DNA from: Nocardia huaxiensis | GTDB taxonomy: Bacteria > Actinomycetota > Actinomycetes > Mycobacteriales > Mycobacteriaceae | Assembly: GCF_013744875.1 (NCBI RefSeq) | Contig: NZ_CP059399.1 | Span: forward strand, 2,046,001 to 2,110,000 | DNA length: 64,000 nt | Direction of reading: 5' to 3' | Shown here: one piece after another, positions 1-9,084 of the stretch | Numbering within the stretch: the first letter of the stretch is position 1 | Layout: every line of letters begins with the position of its first letter | Notes under the pieces: generated by a model | Seen by the model: only the letters and a program-made list of their open reading frames with translations | What the model was told of the DNA's origin: nothing | Database searches by the model: none | Translations under genes and position numbers: made by a program

Positions 1-771
1 CACGCTCACATTGGGATAGCCGCGCTCGTGGAACAGCTCCACGGCCTTCTTGAGCAGCAGTTCATGCTTGAACGACTGTGGAATCTCCACCGCGCGCGGG
101 GCCGCCGTTTCGGTGTACTCGATGCCCATGCGCTCCGCGGCGATGAGCTCGCGGCAGGCCGAATGCAGCAGGGCGGTCAGCGATTTCACCGGCAGCGCCG
201 CGTGATGGTCGCCGATGCTGCTCACAATGCTGAGCAGCGCCACCGCCCGCACCGCGCGATCGTGCCCGTCGAGTTCCGGCCGCACCGCCTTGATCAGTTC
301 GCGCAGTGAGCGCAGGGCCTGCGCGAACTGATTCTCCAGCGTCTGCCGGTCGGCGTCGTCGAGATAGCGCTGTTCCCAGCGCACCAGCGTGACCGTGGCC
401 CGGTTGGCGATGGTCTCCGCGATCACCTTGTCCAGCACCGCGTCCAGCCGCTGCGCCGGGGTGAGGCCCTCGGATTCCGGCGGGGGCGTGGCGGATTCGA
501 CGGTGAGCGTGCCCAGCCGCAGCAGTTCCTCCCGGAACAGCGCGTATTTGCTCGGGTAGTGCCGATACAGCGCGGCCGAGGAGATGCCGAGCCGGGTCGC
601 GATGTCCTCCATGCTCACACCGTGATAGCCGAGCGAACCGAACGCGGCCGCGGAGGTCGCGGCGATCTGGGCCCGCCGGTTCTTCGGGCGGCGGCGGATC
701 ACCCGCTGCTCGGCCGGCTGCGGGGCGTCGTCACGGGTGCTGCCGGCGGGGCGACGCTCCTCGACATTCAT
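1..771 (-). CDS. Double-domain TetR-family regulator (Mce3R-like), 3' end outside window
   Basis: This is a TetR-type transcriptional regulator read from ATG at 771; an in-frame GTG at 789 is an alternative start. The frame stays open to base 1, so the C-terminus is missing. A first HTH lies at about residues 30-80, with the classic core GISSAALYRHYPSKYA. An alpha-helical ligand-binding-like region follows. The last visible residues, about 238-257, read HELLLKKAVELFHERGYPNV, which looks like helix 1 of a second TetR DNA-binding domain. Tandem TetR units are known from Mce3R of M. tuberculosis, which controls an mce operon. It lies 68 bp downstream of the mce operon on the same strand, so it may be co-transcribed and autoregulatory. 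The TetR family is certain; the double-domain reading is an inference from about 20 residues. Confidence 0.8.
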   Translation of the reverse strand, partial: MNVEERRPAGSTRDDAPQPAEQRVIRRRPKNRRAQIAATSAAAFGSLGYHGVSMEDIATRLGISSAALYRHYPSKYALFREELLRLGTLTVESATPPPESEGLTPAQRLDAVLDKVIAETIANRATVTLVRWEQRYLDDADRQTLENQFAQALRSLRELIKAVRPELDGHDRAVRAVALLSIVSSIGDHHAALPVKSLTALLHSACRELIAAERMGIEYTETAAPRAVEIPQSFKHELLLKKAVELFHERGYPNVSV

Positions 772-839
772 ATCGGCAATGGTAGTCACCAGGTCGTTTG
801 CGCCCCTGCCGGGTTGGCGGCCGGCTCGACGGCGGGCCG

Positions 840-1475
840 TCACGGGGTGGCCTGCTGCGCCATCGGTGAATTGACCTTGTTCACCAGCCAGCGATCACCC
901 TGCTTCTCCAGCCGCATCACCATGGACAGCTGCCCCGGCGACGGCTTGTTCTGGGTGCCCAGACTGGTGATGGTCTGCCCGATCACCACGATCGCCTCCG
1001 CCGAGGACTCGTCGGAAGTCCGGATCCCGCACTGCACATCGGTCGCCTTCGACACCACCTGACCCTGCGTGAGCACCTCGCGCAGATCCTTGCTGGTGGA
1101 GTCGAACTGGGTGCGCCAGTCGCCGGTGGCGCCGTCCAGCACGGCGGTGAAATACGCGTCCAGGTTCTTCGCGTCGTACGTGGCTAGCAACGGAGCGTAA
1201 TTGCAGGCCGCCGAGCGCGCGGCCTCCCGCGCGTCGATCAGCTCGGTGCTGCGTTCGTTCTGCAGGAAGAAGTACACACTCGACGCTACGGATGCCCCGA
1301 CGATGGCGGCTGCGGCGATCCGCAGGCCCGCGGTCGCGCGGACACCGAGCGCGGGCAGCGCGAAACGGCGCTTCGGCGCGGAGGATTCGGTCGCGTCCGT
1401 ATCCTCGGACGCACCTGCGGTGGTCTCGGACTCCGTTGTTTCCGGTGCGGCCTTGCCCAATTCGACTTCACTCAT
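840..1475 (-). CDS. Mce-associated membrane (Mam) protein
   Basis: A 211-residue protein with the layout of Mce-associated membrane proteins. It has an acidic, Ser/Thr/Glu-rich cytoplasmic N-terminus (about 1-45), one transmembrane helix at about 49-71 (IAAAAIVGASVASSVYFFL) and an extracytoplasmic SnoaL/NTF2-like domain to the end. Known family members sit beside mce genes and are thought to stabilise or accessorise the Mce transporter. It starts 12 bp after the mceF stop, so it is the last structural gene of the operon before the TetR regulator. Many mce operons have two or more Mam genes; only one is visible here. Confidence 0.85.
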   Translation of the reverse strand: MSEVELGKAAPETTESETTAGASEDTDATESSAPKRRFALPALGVRATAGLRIAAAAIVGASVASSVYFFLQNERSTELIDAREAARSAACNYAPLLATYDAKNLDAYFTAVLDGATGDWRTQFDSTSKDLREVLTQGQVVSKATDVQCGIRTSDESSAEAIVVIGQTITSLGTQNKPSPGQLSMVMRLEKQGDRWLVNKVNSPMAQQATP

Positions 1476-1487
1476 GAGTTGCGGCTC

Positions 1488-2666
1488 CTATCGGTTGGGC
1501 AGAGGTTGGGTGAGTTCGTCGCCGGTGACCCCCGGCGGCGCGGTCACGCCGTTGTCGGGCACATCCGGTCGCGGCGCATTGGCGGACCCGCGCACCTGCA
1601 GCGCCGGATTGCTGGTGACGCAGTAGTTGTAGAGCCGCACCCGGGTATCGGTGGTGACCTCGGTCGGTACCACCGGGATGGTCTCGTATTCGCAGATCGG
1701 CCGCGGCCACGGATCGATGAGCGTGTGATACGCCCCGTCGTGTGCCGGCACCCCGAGCGCTTCGGACCCGGCCCGCAGCGCCGGGAACAATGCGGCGATG
1801 GCCGGTGCCCGCAGTTTGGCCGCCTTGGTGATGGCCACGAAGTTCGTCACGAGATTCGTCATGGGGTCCTGGGTTTCGCTCACGAACCCGCCGAGCGTCG
1901 CCAGTTGGTCCGGCCCGCGTTCCAGCAGCCCGCGCAATTCGGCGTCGGCCGCGGCGAACTGCTCGAACAGCACTCCGCCCGCTCTCGTGAGCGTCCCCAG
2001 ATCGGGCTGGGCGTGCGCGGTGGTGTCCGCGATGATCTCCAGATTCTCGATGAGCTGCCGGGTCTGCGGCAGCAGATCACTCAGCCCCGCCATGGCCCGG
2101 CTGATCCCGGACACCATATTGCGCAGGCGATCCGGGCCACCGGCCAGCGCCTTGTCGAGCTCGTCGATGATCACGTTCAACCGGTCCGGATTCATGCCGC
2201 CGATGAAGTCGCTCAGATTGCTGAACACCGACTGGATGGTCACCGGCACGGTGGTGCGCGAGCGCTCCACCACATCACCATCGCGCAGATACGGTCCGGT
2301 GTCGGAGTCCGGCCGGAAGTCCAGGTACTGCTCCCCGGCCGCGGACAGCCGCCCCACGGCCACGGTGCCGCCCACCGGAATTCGCACCGCATCCTCGATA
2401 TCAGCGACGGCGGCGATCCCGTCCCCGGAAACCCGAACCTCCAGCACCCGCCCGATCCGGCTGCCCCGGAAGGTGACGTCATTGCCCGCCGACAGCCCGG
2501 CCGAGGAAGCCAGCTCCACCGTCACCCGATAGGTGTGCGGCAGCGGGTTGAAGCGCAGCACATAGCCGCCGATATAGCCGCAGCCGACCAGCAGCACCGC
2601 CACCAGGCCGAGGTTCGCGATCGCGATGCGTTTCCGTGTGATCCATTGCCACAGTAATGAATTCAT
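1488..2666 (-). CDS. mceF: Mce family protein, MceF position
   Basis: A 392-residue Mce protein, the sixth substrate-channel subunit of the lipid importer. It has a short cytoplasmic N-terminus, one hydrophobic segment at about 17-37 and an MlaD/Mce domain at about 45-125 (the region beginning YRVTVELASSAGLSAGNDV). A long helical region to about 300 would form the tunnel across the cell wall. The C-terminus has Pro-rich stretches and Cys residues. The hydrophobic segment contains LLVGCG, which could be a fortuitous lipobox. The ATG overlaps the mceE stop (ATGA), indicating translational coupling. Assignment to F rests on operon order. Confidence 0.88.
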   Translation of the reverse strand: MNSLLWQWITRKRIAIANLGLVAVLLVGCGYIGGYVLRFNPLPHTYRVTVELASSAGLSAGNDVTFRGSRIGRVLEVRVSGDGIAAVADIEDAVRIPVGGTVAVGRLSAAGEQYLDFRPDSDTGPYLRDGDVVERSRTTVPVTIQSVFSNLSDFIGGMNPDRLNVIIDELDKALAGGPDRLRNMVSGISRAMAGLSDLLPQTRQLIENLEIIADTTAHAQPDLGTLTRAGGVLFEQFAAADAELRGLLERGPDQLATLGGFVSETQDPMTNLVTNFVAITKAAKLRAPAIAALFPALRAGSEALGVPAHDGAYHTLIDPWPRPICEYETIPVVPTEVTTDTRVRLYNYCVTSNPALQVRGSANAPRPDVPDNGVTAPPGVTGDELTQPLPNR

Positions 2667-3844
2667 CGACCGCCTCCCTCTTCCGGCGCGGGCTCGGCGG
2701 GTGCGTCCGGTGGCGGGGCGGTGGTGTCGCCGGGCAGCCGCGGGGGACTGGTGAGCCGTCCGAAGACCTTCTCCAGCACCTGCGCGAGACTTCCGATGAA
2801 CTGCGGCACGTCCCCGAGTTCCGGCAGGCGGCTGCCGCTGGGATCAGTCAGCGCGCCGATGCTCAAATACGACACGGTCGCCGCGACGGCCAGTGTCGGC
2901 CCGCGCATGCTGGCCAGCAGTGACGGTGTCAGAGAGTGCAATCCGTCCAGCGCCGCGGTGAGCTGATCGCTCTGCGCGAAGCCGGACATGAGCTGCTGAA
3001 TGCTGCCGAACAGGCTCACGAATTCGGCGCCGGTGGTGTCGCTGAAGTCGCCGAGGGCGCTCATGGTGGTCGATACCTTGGCCAGCAGGTCCACGATCTG
3101 CTGATTGTTCTCCGCGAACAGCCCGATCAGCCCCGGGAAGGTGTCGGCCGCCGCGCCGAGTTCGGCCTTGCGCCTGGCCAATTCGCCGGTGAGCACGTCC
3201 AAGCCGGTGAGCACGCTGTCGATATCGCCGGTGCGCTGGTTCAAAGCCGCTATGACACCGGTCATTTCGGTGATCAGGTGCTGCAGCTGCGGTGCGCGCC
3301 CGCTGAACATGGAGTCCATCTGCGAGGTGATCTTGGCCGCCTGATTGATGCCGCCGCCATTGATCAGCATGGAGATCGACATCATGAGCTGCTCCACCGA
3401 TGCGCCCGCGGCGGTCATATCGGTGCCGATGGTGTCGCCGTCGCGCAGCTCCGCACCCGCCTCCGCGGCGGTCGGCAGGGTCATGGCCACGAACATGTCA
3501 CCCAGCGGAGTCCCCTGCCGCAGTTCGACGGTCGTGCCCCTGGGCAGTTTGATGTCCTCTCGGATGAGCATCTGGACGTCCGCTATGAAATTGGTCGTCT
3601 TGATGTCGGTGACCACGCCGATATCGGTGCCGCCGATCTTCACGTGCGCCCGGTCCGGCAGATTGAGCGCATCGGTGAAGGCGGCGTGAATCGTGTAGCC
3701 GGGCCGGCCGATTCCGGGCTTCGGCATGGGCACGCTGTCCACCGTCACCGCGCAGCCGGTCGCGCCGGTGAGCGCCGCGGCCGTGACCAGCGCCGCCGCG
3801 CCGATCCGGCTGCTGCGACCGAGATTGATTCTGCTTCTGGTCAT
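2663..3844 (-). CDS. mceE: Mce family lipoprotein, MceE position (LprK-like)
   Basis: A 393-residue Mce lipoprotein. The N-terminus has a basic stretch, a hydrophobic core and a lipobox-like end, LTGATGC, putting the lipidated Cys at residue 31. The mature part starts with CAVTVDSVPMPKPG, a segment typical of MceE/LprK proteins. The MlaD/Mce domain follows at about 50-130, then a long helical region and a Pro-rich acidic tail. In the Mce complex this subunit is an anchored lipoprotein that packs with the other five Mce proteins in a hexameric tube. Its start overlaps the mceD stop and its stop overlaps the mceF start, both as ATGA. Confidence 0.9.
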   Translation of the reverse strand: MTRSRINLGRSSRIGAAALVTAAALTGATGCAVTVDSVPMPKPGIGRPGYTIHAAFTDALNLPDRAHVKIGGTDIGVVTDIKTTNFIADVQMLIREDIKLPRGTTVELRQGTPLGDMFVAMTLPTAAEAGAELRDGDTIGTDMTAAGASVEQLMMSISMLINGGGINQAAKITSQMDSMFSGRAPQLQHLITEMTGVIAALNQRTGDIDSVLTGLDVLTGELARRKAELGAAADTFPGLIGLFAENNQQIVDLLAKVSTTMSALGDFSDTTGAEFVSLFGSIQQLMSGFAQSDQLTAALDGLHSLTPSLLASMRGPTLAVAATVSYLSIGALTDPSGSRLPELGDVPQFIGSLAQVLEKVFGRLTSPPRLPGDTTAPPPDAPAEPAPEEGGGR

Positions 3845-4938
3845 TTCGTACTCGTCATTCCCAATAGCGCTGCGGTGAGCCCGAAGTCGGGGCCGAAGTC
3901 CTCGATCTTGCCGGTGCGGCAGCCGTCCACGCGCATCATGACCCGCTCGCAGAACATGGACAGGATCTCGTTATCCAGCAGCACCTTGTCGAGCACGCCG
4001 TGCAGCCGCAGCGCCTGATGCTCCTTGCTGGTGGCATTGGCCAGGTTCTGGAACATGAGCGGACCCACGTCCACGATCTCGGTGAGCCCGCGTGCATTCG
4101 CCCGCATCTGCTCGGTAATGGTGACGAAGCGCGTGAGCGCCCCCGCCAGCTGATCCTTGTTCTCGCCCACCAGGGTTGCCGTATTGGTGACGAAGGCGTC
4201 CAGCTGCGCCAGCACCGCCTGCAAGCCCGGGGCCTGCTCGCCCATGAGGTTCACCAGTTCGGTCAGCCGCCCGCTGAAATCGCGCACGGTCTGATCATTG
4301 GTGGCGATGACCTGCGTGACCTCGTTGAGCTTGATGATGGTGTTGGCGATCTGATCCTTGTTGGCGAGGCTGAGCTCGAACGCCGAGGACAGCGCGTCCA
4401 GCGTTTCGCGCAGCCGGTCGCCGTTCCCGTTCAGCAGCGGGAACAGCACCCGGCTGGCCATGGGCCCGGTCTCGTTGTCGCCCTTCAGCGCCGCGCCCAG
4501 CTGGTCGAAGTTCGCCAGGATCCGATCGAGTTCGACCGGAACCCTGGTGCGCTGCAAGGGGATGTGCGCACCGTCGGCCAGCGCGTCACCGCCGGTGTAG
4601 GCCGGGGCCAGCTCCACATGCCTGTTGGTGATCAGCTGCGGATTCACCAGCGCCGCAATGGCATCCGCGGGCACCTTGACCCCGCGATCGATGGACATGA
4701 CCACCTGCACATAGGTGCCCTTGGGCGTCACCGAGTCCACGGTGCCGACCGGGACACCCAGTACCGCGACCTCATTGCCCGCGTACATGCCGGCCACGCT
4801 CTCGAAGTCCGCGCTGATGCGCATGCGATCACCGAGATACTGTCCGGCCCCGAGTGATTCGGGCAGTACAGAACATCCCGAGCCCATCGCCGCCGCGCAG
4901 CACAGCGCCGCCAGTTTGGCCACTACTCGAATTCTCAT
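3841..4938 (-). CDS. mceD: Mce family protein, MceD position, with lipobox
   Basis: A 365-residue Mce protein. The frame is open further upstream, but the ATG at 4938 overlaps the mceC stop (TAATG) and gives a clean signal, MRIRVVAKLAALCCAAAMGS, followed by GC, so I chose it. The MlaD/Mce domain spans about residues 35-115 (GDRMRISADFESVAGMYAGN onward), followed by a helical channel region. The motif with NPQLITNRHVELAPAYTGG matches MceD-type proteins. The odd point is the apparent lipobox with Cys22: in mycobacterial mce operons the lipoprotein is usually E, not D. Function is inferred from position and the Mce domain. Confidence 0.87.
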   Translation of the reverse strand: MRIRVVAKLAALCCAAAMGSGCSVLPESLGAGQYLGDRMRISADFESVAGMYAGNEVAVLGVPVGTVDSVTPKGTYVQVVMSIDRGVKVPADAIAALVNPQLITNRHVELAPAYTGGDALADGAHIPLQRTRVPVELDRILANFDQLGAALKGDNETGPMASRVLFPLLNGNGDRLRETLDALSSAFELSLANKDQIANTIIKLNEVTQVIATNDQTVRDFSGRLTELVNLMGEQAPGLQAVLAQLDAFVTNTATLVGENKDQLAGALTRFVTITEQMRANARGLTEIVDVGPLMFQNLANATSKEHQALRLHGVLDKVLLDNEILSMFCERVMMRVDGCRTGKIEDFGPDFGLTAALLGMTSTK

Positions 4939-5951
4939 TACCCGCACCCCTGAATCACCTGCGTGGCGCACAGCCAGTTGTCCGGGAAGAACCACGGCGC
5001 CCACACCTCGCCGTAGGGCCCGTTGCCGATCACATTGTTGAACTGCCGCAAGGTGACCGGCATGATCTCGTACAGCCGTGAGAGGTTGTCCCGGTTCTTC
5101 TCCAGCCCCTCCGACATGGTGTTCAGATCGCCGATGAGCGGGCCCAGCTGATCACCGTTCTCCAGGCCCATCTCCTGCAGCAGCTGCGACAGCGAGGCCA
5201 CATTGTCGAGCAACTGCTGCAGCAGGGTCTGCCGCTGCTGCACCGCTGCACCGATGGCCTCACCGCGGGTGAGCAACAGCAGCACGCTGTTCTGATTGTC
5301 GGACGCCAGCTGCGACACCGTGTCCATGCCTTTCAGCAGGGTGTCCACCTCGTCGCGGCGGTCATTGATGACCTTGGCGAGTGCGCCGACGCTGTCCAGC
5401 GCCTGCACGGCCAGTTCGGGGGAGGCGCCCATCTGCTGGTTCACCGTGTCCAGGGCCTGACGCAGCTTGTTCGCGTCGATGCGCTCGATGTGCTCGAAGG
5501 AGGACCGGTACTTCGGATCCTGGACGACCTTGCCCAGGTTGTAGGGGACCGTGGTGTTCTCGATGCGAATCCGATTGTCCGGCAGGCCCTCTCCGCTGCC
5601 CGGCACCAGATCCACGTGCAGGCGGCCCAGAATCGTGGACATCTTGATGGCCGCGCGCGCATCGGTCCCGAGACGGATGTCCTTGCGCACCTTCAGATCC
5701 ACCAGCACCTTGTCACCGGCCAGCCGGACCGCCGACACCTGCCCGACCTCGATGCCCGACACATCCACGGTCGCTCCGGGCCGGAGTCCCGCCGCCTGGG
5801 CGAACTCGGCCTGAATCGTCCTGTCGCCCAGGCGCGCCTGCTTGAACGCGGTGGAGCCGACCAGCAGCAGGACCACGAATCCCGCCGTCAGCACACCCAC
5901 TCGCAGATACCGGTTGCCGAGGAATCCCGGCAGCCGCGGTCGTTTCCTCAT
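4938..5951 (-). CDS. mceC: Mce family protein, MceC position
   Basis: A 337-residue Mce protein. The frame extends upstream into mceB, but the ATG at 5951 forms an ATGA overlap with the mceB stop and starts MRKRPRLPGFLGNRYLRVGV, a short basic tail followed by a membrane anchor (about 17-38). The MlaD/Mce domain lies at about 45-120 and the helical tunnel part at about 140-300. The C-terminus, WAPWFFPDNWLCATQVIQGC, carries two Cys. It is one of the six homologous subunits thought to carry lipids from the outer layers to the YrbE permeases. Confidence 0.88.
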   Translation of the reverse strand: MRKRPRLPGFLGNRYLRVGVLTAGFVVLLLVGSTAFKQARLGDRTIQAEFAQAAGLRPGATVDVSGIEVGQVSAVRLAGDKVLVDLKVRKDIRLGTDARAAIKMSTILGRLHVDLVPGSGEGLPDNRIRIENTTVPYNLGKVVQDPKYRSSFEHIERIDANKLRQALDTVNQQMGASPELAVQALDSVGALAKVINDRRDEVDTLLKGMDTVSQLASDNQNSVLLLLTRGEAIGAAVQQRQTLLQQLLDNVASLSQLLQEMGLENGDQLGPLIGDLNTMSEGLEKNRDNLSRLYEIMPVTLRQFNNVIGNGPYGEVWAPWFFPDNWLCATQVIQGCG

Positions 5952-6985
5952 CGGCACACCTCCGATTGCGCATTGCCGCCGATCTGCGAGAACAGACCCG
6001 GCGGGAGCAGCACGCCCCACAGCGACACGTCCAGCCGGCACAGATAGGCATTGCCGTAGGTGCCGTAGCTGCTGAAGCGCGCGACGGCATTGAGCACCTC
6101 GGGCAGCTCGACGGCCGCCTGATCCAGGGACGCGCCATTGAGCAGCAGCAGGGCGACGCCGGCGGTGGCGTCGATCTGCGCCTGCGCCATACCGGGTTTC
6201 ACCTGCCGCAGAATGTTCACCAGCGAATCCGTCGCGGAGGCAACGCGATCCACCGAGCCCTTCAGCACCTCGCCCTGCGCGTAGAGCGCCTCGGTCAGCG
6301 AACGGGTCTGGGTGATCAGGGTTTCCAGCTCGCCGCTGCGATTGGCCAGACCCGCCATCACGCTGCTCAGATTGGCGATGACATCGCCGAGGATCTGATC
6401 GCGCTGCCCGAAGGTCGACGCCAACTGCGCGGCCTGCGTGATCAACGCGCTGAGTGAGACATTGTTGCCCTGCAGCGCCTGAATCAGCGTCTCCGACAAG
6501 GAATTGATCTGATCCGGTTGCAGCACGCTGAACAGCGGTTCGAACCCCGACAGCAGCGCCGACACGTCGAAGGACGGCTCGGTGCGCTCGATCGGAATCT
6601 GCCCGCCCGGCTCGAGCGGCACACCCGCCTCCTTGCCCGGCATGAGCGCGATATACCGCTGCCCGATCAGGTTCTGATACCTGACCAGCGCCTTGGTGGA
6701 GGTGGTCGGATGCTGGTCGGCCTCGAGGCGGAAATCCACCCGGGCGCGGTAACCGTCGGTGAAGTCGATCTTGTCGACCCGGCCGACCCGCACCCCCGCC
6801 ATGCGGATGTCGTCACCCACCCGCAGACCCAGCACATCGGAGAAGACGGCCGAATAACTGTGCGTCGCACCGGGAACCGAGCGCTGCAGCGTCGACCAGA
6901 TCATGTAGGTGAGCGCGATCGCCATCGCCGCGAACAGGCTGAAACCCGTGAGCGCCCAACCCGATCGAAAACCGCCGGACTTCAT
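5948..6985 (-). CDS. mceB: Mce family protein, MceB position
   Basis: A 345-residue Mce protein. The start is the ATG at 6985, which overlaps the mceA stop (ATGA); the frame is open upstream but the protein from here starts MKSGGFRSGWALTGFSLFAA, a typical N-terminal anchor. The MlaD/Mce domain is at about 35-120 (VFSDVLGLRVGDDIRMAGVR), followed by MceB-like YQNLIGQRYIALMPG and a coiled or helical region. The C-terminal CRLDVSLWGVLLPPG segment is also family-like. Part of the mce lipid importer. Confidence 0.9.
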   Translation of the reverse strand: MKSGGFRSGWALTGFSLFAAMAIALTYMIWSTLQRSVPGATHSYSAVFSDVLGLRVGDDIRMAGVRVGRVDKIDFTDGYRARVDFRLEADQHPTTSTKALVRYQNLIGQRYIALMPGKEAGVPLEPGGQIPIERTEPSFDVSALLSGFEPLFSVLQPDQINSLSETLIQALQGNNVSLSALITQAAQLASTFGQRDQILGDVIANLSSVMAGLANRSGELETLITQTRSLTEALYAQGEVLKGSVDRVASATDSLVNILRQVKPGMAQAQIDATAGVALLLLNGASLDQAAVELPEVLNAVARFSSYGTYGNAYLCRLDVSLWGVLLPPGLFSQIGGNAQSEVCR

Positions 6986-8214
6986 TTGCCGCCCTCCGCC
7001 TCGGCGGGCACCAGGTAGCCGCCGGCCAGCACCGGGCCGAGCAGCAGCGCCTGCGCCATGGTCGGCTGACCGCCCACGACCGCGGCCACGGCTTCCAAAC
7101 CGCGCAGCTGTTCGTACGATGCCGGAACCTGCTGCGCCGGAGCCACTTCCGGAACGGTCGAACCGCCGCATCGTGGTCCGGCGAGCTCGCCGTAGCGCGG
7201 GCAGTCCTCGGCCGTGTACTGCTGGAACGGCGTCAGGGAGACGTCCATCTTCCACACCATCTGCTTCTTCGGGCCGAAGGTGAACACGCCCTGCAACCGC
7301 TGCAGCGCGGTATTCAGATTCGCGATCGCGTACGGAATGGCCTGCGGATCCTGGGCCAGACTGCCGAACAGCTGATCCAGGCCCGCGACGAGCACCTTGC
7401 CCGAATCGGGGTTCGCGGCGAAGAGGCTGTTCACCGAATCCACCGCGGCACTGCCATTGGTCAGCAGCGCAATGAGATTCGCGCGCTGCTCGGTGAGCGT
7501 GCGCGCCGTCGTCACCGACTTCGACAGCAGCCCGACGAGTTCCGGTGCGGACTGGCTCAGCGCCGTGGCCGCCTGGCCGAGATCGCCGAGCAGATTGCCG
7601 ATGCCGGGCACCGAGTGGATCTCGGTGAGCCAGGTGTCGAGCCGCTCGATGGTCGAGCCCGGCACCCGTGACTGCGGATCCAGTGCGGCGGACAGGGTTC
7701 CGAGCACGCGCCCGAGCTTCTCCGGCTGGATATTGTCCAGGACGGTGCGCAGCACATTCAGCGTGGTCTGCAACTGCACCGTGCCTTCGCTGGTGTCCTC
7801 CGGAATGGTCGCCCCCGCGCGCAGGCTCTGCTGGGTGGGCGCGGTGTCGACCAGCTCCACGGCGGTGACGCCGAAAATATTGTTGGGAATCACGCGCGCG
7901 GCCACCGATGCCGGAATCGTCTCGGCGATACCGGGTTTCAGGGCTATCTCCGCACGCTGACTCAGCCCCTTGGCCACCACCTCGACGGATTCCACGCGCC
8001 CCACCACCATGCCGCGGAACTTCACGTCCGCCCGCGCGGGCAGGCCGTCGCCGGTGCTGGTGAGCAGTGCGGTCACCGGCACCTTGTCCTCGAAGCGCCC
8101 GGTGTAGCGCAGGCCGAGCAGGTACAGCAGCAGCGCCACCGCGCTGATCAGGGCCAGCCCCGCGAGCGTGAGCTGACGGGCCGTGGGACCACGGCCGCTG
8201 GGATCGAGAATCAT
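6982..8214 (-). CDS. mceA: Mce family protein, MceA position
   Basis: A 410-residue Mce protein starting at ATG 8214 (MILDPSGRGPTARQLTLAGL), five bases after the permease stop. The frame is open far upstream but that part overlaps the permease gene and is not coding. It has one membrane helix (about 17-36), an MlaD/Mce domain at about 45-125 (KVPVTALLTSTGDGLPARAD), a long helical domain, and an MceA-like Cys-containing tail (about 330-410). MceA is the first of the six channel subunits. The substrate cannot be told from sequence; related operons import sterols or fatty acids. Confidence 0.9.
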   Translation of the reverse strand: MILDPSGRGPTARQLTLAGLALISAVALLLYLLGLRYTGRFEDKVPVTALLTSTGDGLPARADVKFRGMVVGRVESVEVVAKGLSQRAEIALKPGIAETIPASVAARVIPNNIFGVTAVELVDTAPTQQSLRAGATIPEDTSEGTVQLQTTLNVLRTVLDNIQPEKLGRVLGTLSAALDPQSRVPGSTIERLDTWLTEIHSVPGIGNLLGDLGQAATALSQSAPELVGLLSKSVTTARTLTEQRANLIALLTNGSAAVDSVNSLFAANPDSGKVLVAGLDQLFGSLAQDPQAIPYAIANLNTALQRLQGVFTFGPKKQMVWKMDVSLTPFQQYTAEDCPRYGELAGPRCGGSTVPEVAPAQQVPASYEQLRGLEAVAAVVGGQPTMAQALLLGPVLAGGYLVPAEAEGGK

Positions 8215-8219
8215 CGCAC

Positions 8220-9083
8220 CTACCCCGAGATCCGGAAGCCGGGGTCGATACCCCAGATAGCCAGGGTCATGAACAGATCCGTGAAGACCACCAGGACGAT
8301 CACCATCTTGATGGCGCGCCCCGCCGCCACGCCCACGCCCTCCGGGCCGCCGGTCGCGACATACCCGTAGTAGCACTGGACGAACGTCGAGATCATCACG
8401 AACACAATGACTTTGAGCAGCGACCAGAACACGTCCGGCCCCAGCAGGAACTGGAAGAAATAATGGTCGTAGGTGCCGGAGGTGGTGCCGCCGAGAATGA
8501 GCACCGACAGTTTGGTCGCCAGATACGCGACGCCCAGCCCCACGCTGTAGAGCGGCACGATGGTCAGCGTCGCCGCGATCATGCGGGTGCTCACCAGATA
8601 CGGAAGCGGCCGGATGGCAATGGATTCCAGTGCGTCGATCTCCTCGGAGATGCGCATGGACCCCAGCTGTGCGGTGAAGCGGCAGCCGGCCTGAATGGCG
8701 AAGGCCAGTGTGGCCACGATGGGCGCGAGCTCGCGCGTGGTGGCGAAGCCGGAGATGGCGCCGGTGAGCGGGCTCATGGTGAGCAGGTTGAGCGCGGTGA
8801 AAGACTCCATGCCGACGGTGATTCCGGCGAAGCCGCACAGCGCCAGCACCACGCCGATCGTCCCGCCGCCCACGATGAGCGAGCCATTGCCCCAGCCCAC
8901 ATCGGCGGTCAGTCGCAGCACCTCTTTCCGATAGTGCCTGAGCACGAAGGGAATAGCGAACAGCGCCTGGAAGAACGTGATGGTCTGATGCCCCAGCCGC
9001 TGATTGGCCTGCACCGGAACCGCGAGCGCATTGCTCACCACGCGAACGGGTTTGAGTGCCGGGGGAGTGTAGGAGCTGCTCAC
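8220..9083 (-). CDS. yrbEB: YrbE/MlaE-family ABC permease, second subunit (YrbEB)
   Basis: A 287-residue integral membrane protein of the MlaE/YrbE permease family. After a cytoplasmic N-terminus it shows several hydrophobic segments (roughly 75-95, 140-165, 190-215, 245-285), with the conserved stretch RISEEIDALESIAIRPLPYL that marks the cytoplasmic coupling helix. Together with the upstream YrbEA it should form the heterodimeric permease for the Mce tube, energised by an MceG/Mkl ATPase that is encoded elsewhere; no such ATPase is next to the operon, as is usual for actinobacteria. ATG 9083 lies one base after the YrbEA stop. Confidence 0.92.
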   Translation of the reverse strand: MSSSYTPPALKPVRVVSNALAVPVQANQRLGHQTITFFQALFAIPFVLRHYRKEVLRLTADVGWGNGSLIVGGGTIGVVLALCGFAGITVGMESFTALNLLTMSPLTGAISGFATTRELAPIVATLAFAIQAGCRFTAQLGSMRISEEIDALESIAIRPLPYLVSTRMIAATLTIVPLYSVGLGVAYLATKLSVLILGGTTSGTYDHYFFQFLLGPDVFWSLLKVIVFVMISTFVQCYYGYVATGGPEGVGVAAGRAIKMVIVLVVFTDLFMTLAIWGIDPGFRISG

Positions 9084-9084
9084 C

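Noticed and set aside
6982-8838. Longer version of mceA starting at 8838
   Set aside because: The extra 208 residues overlap the YrbEB permease in another frame and look like antisense-type low-complexity sequence. ATG 8214 gives a normal MceA N-terminus.
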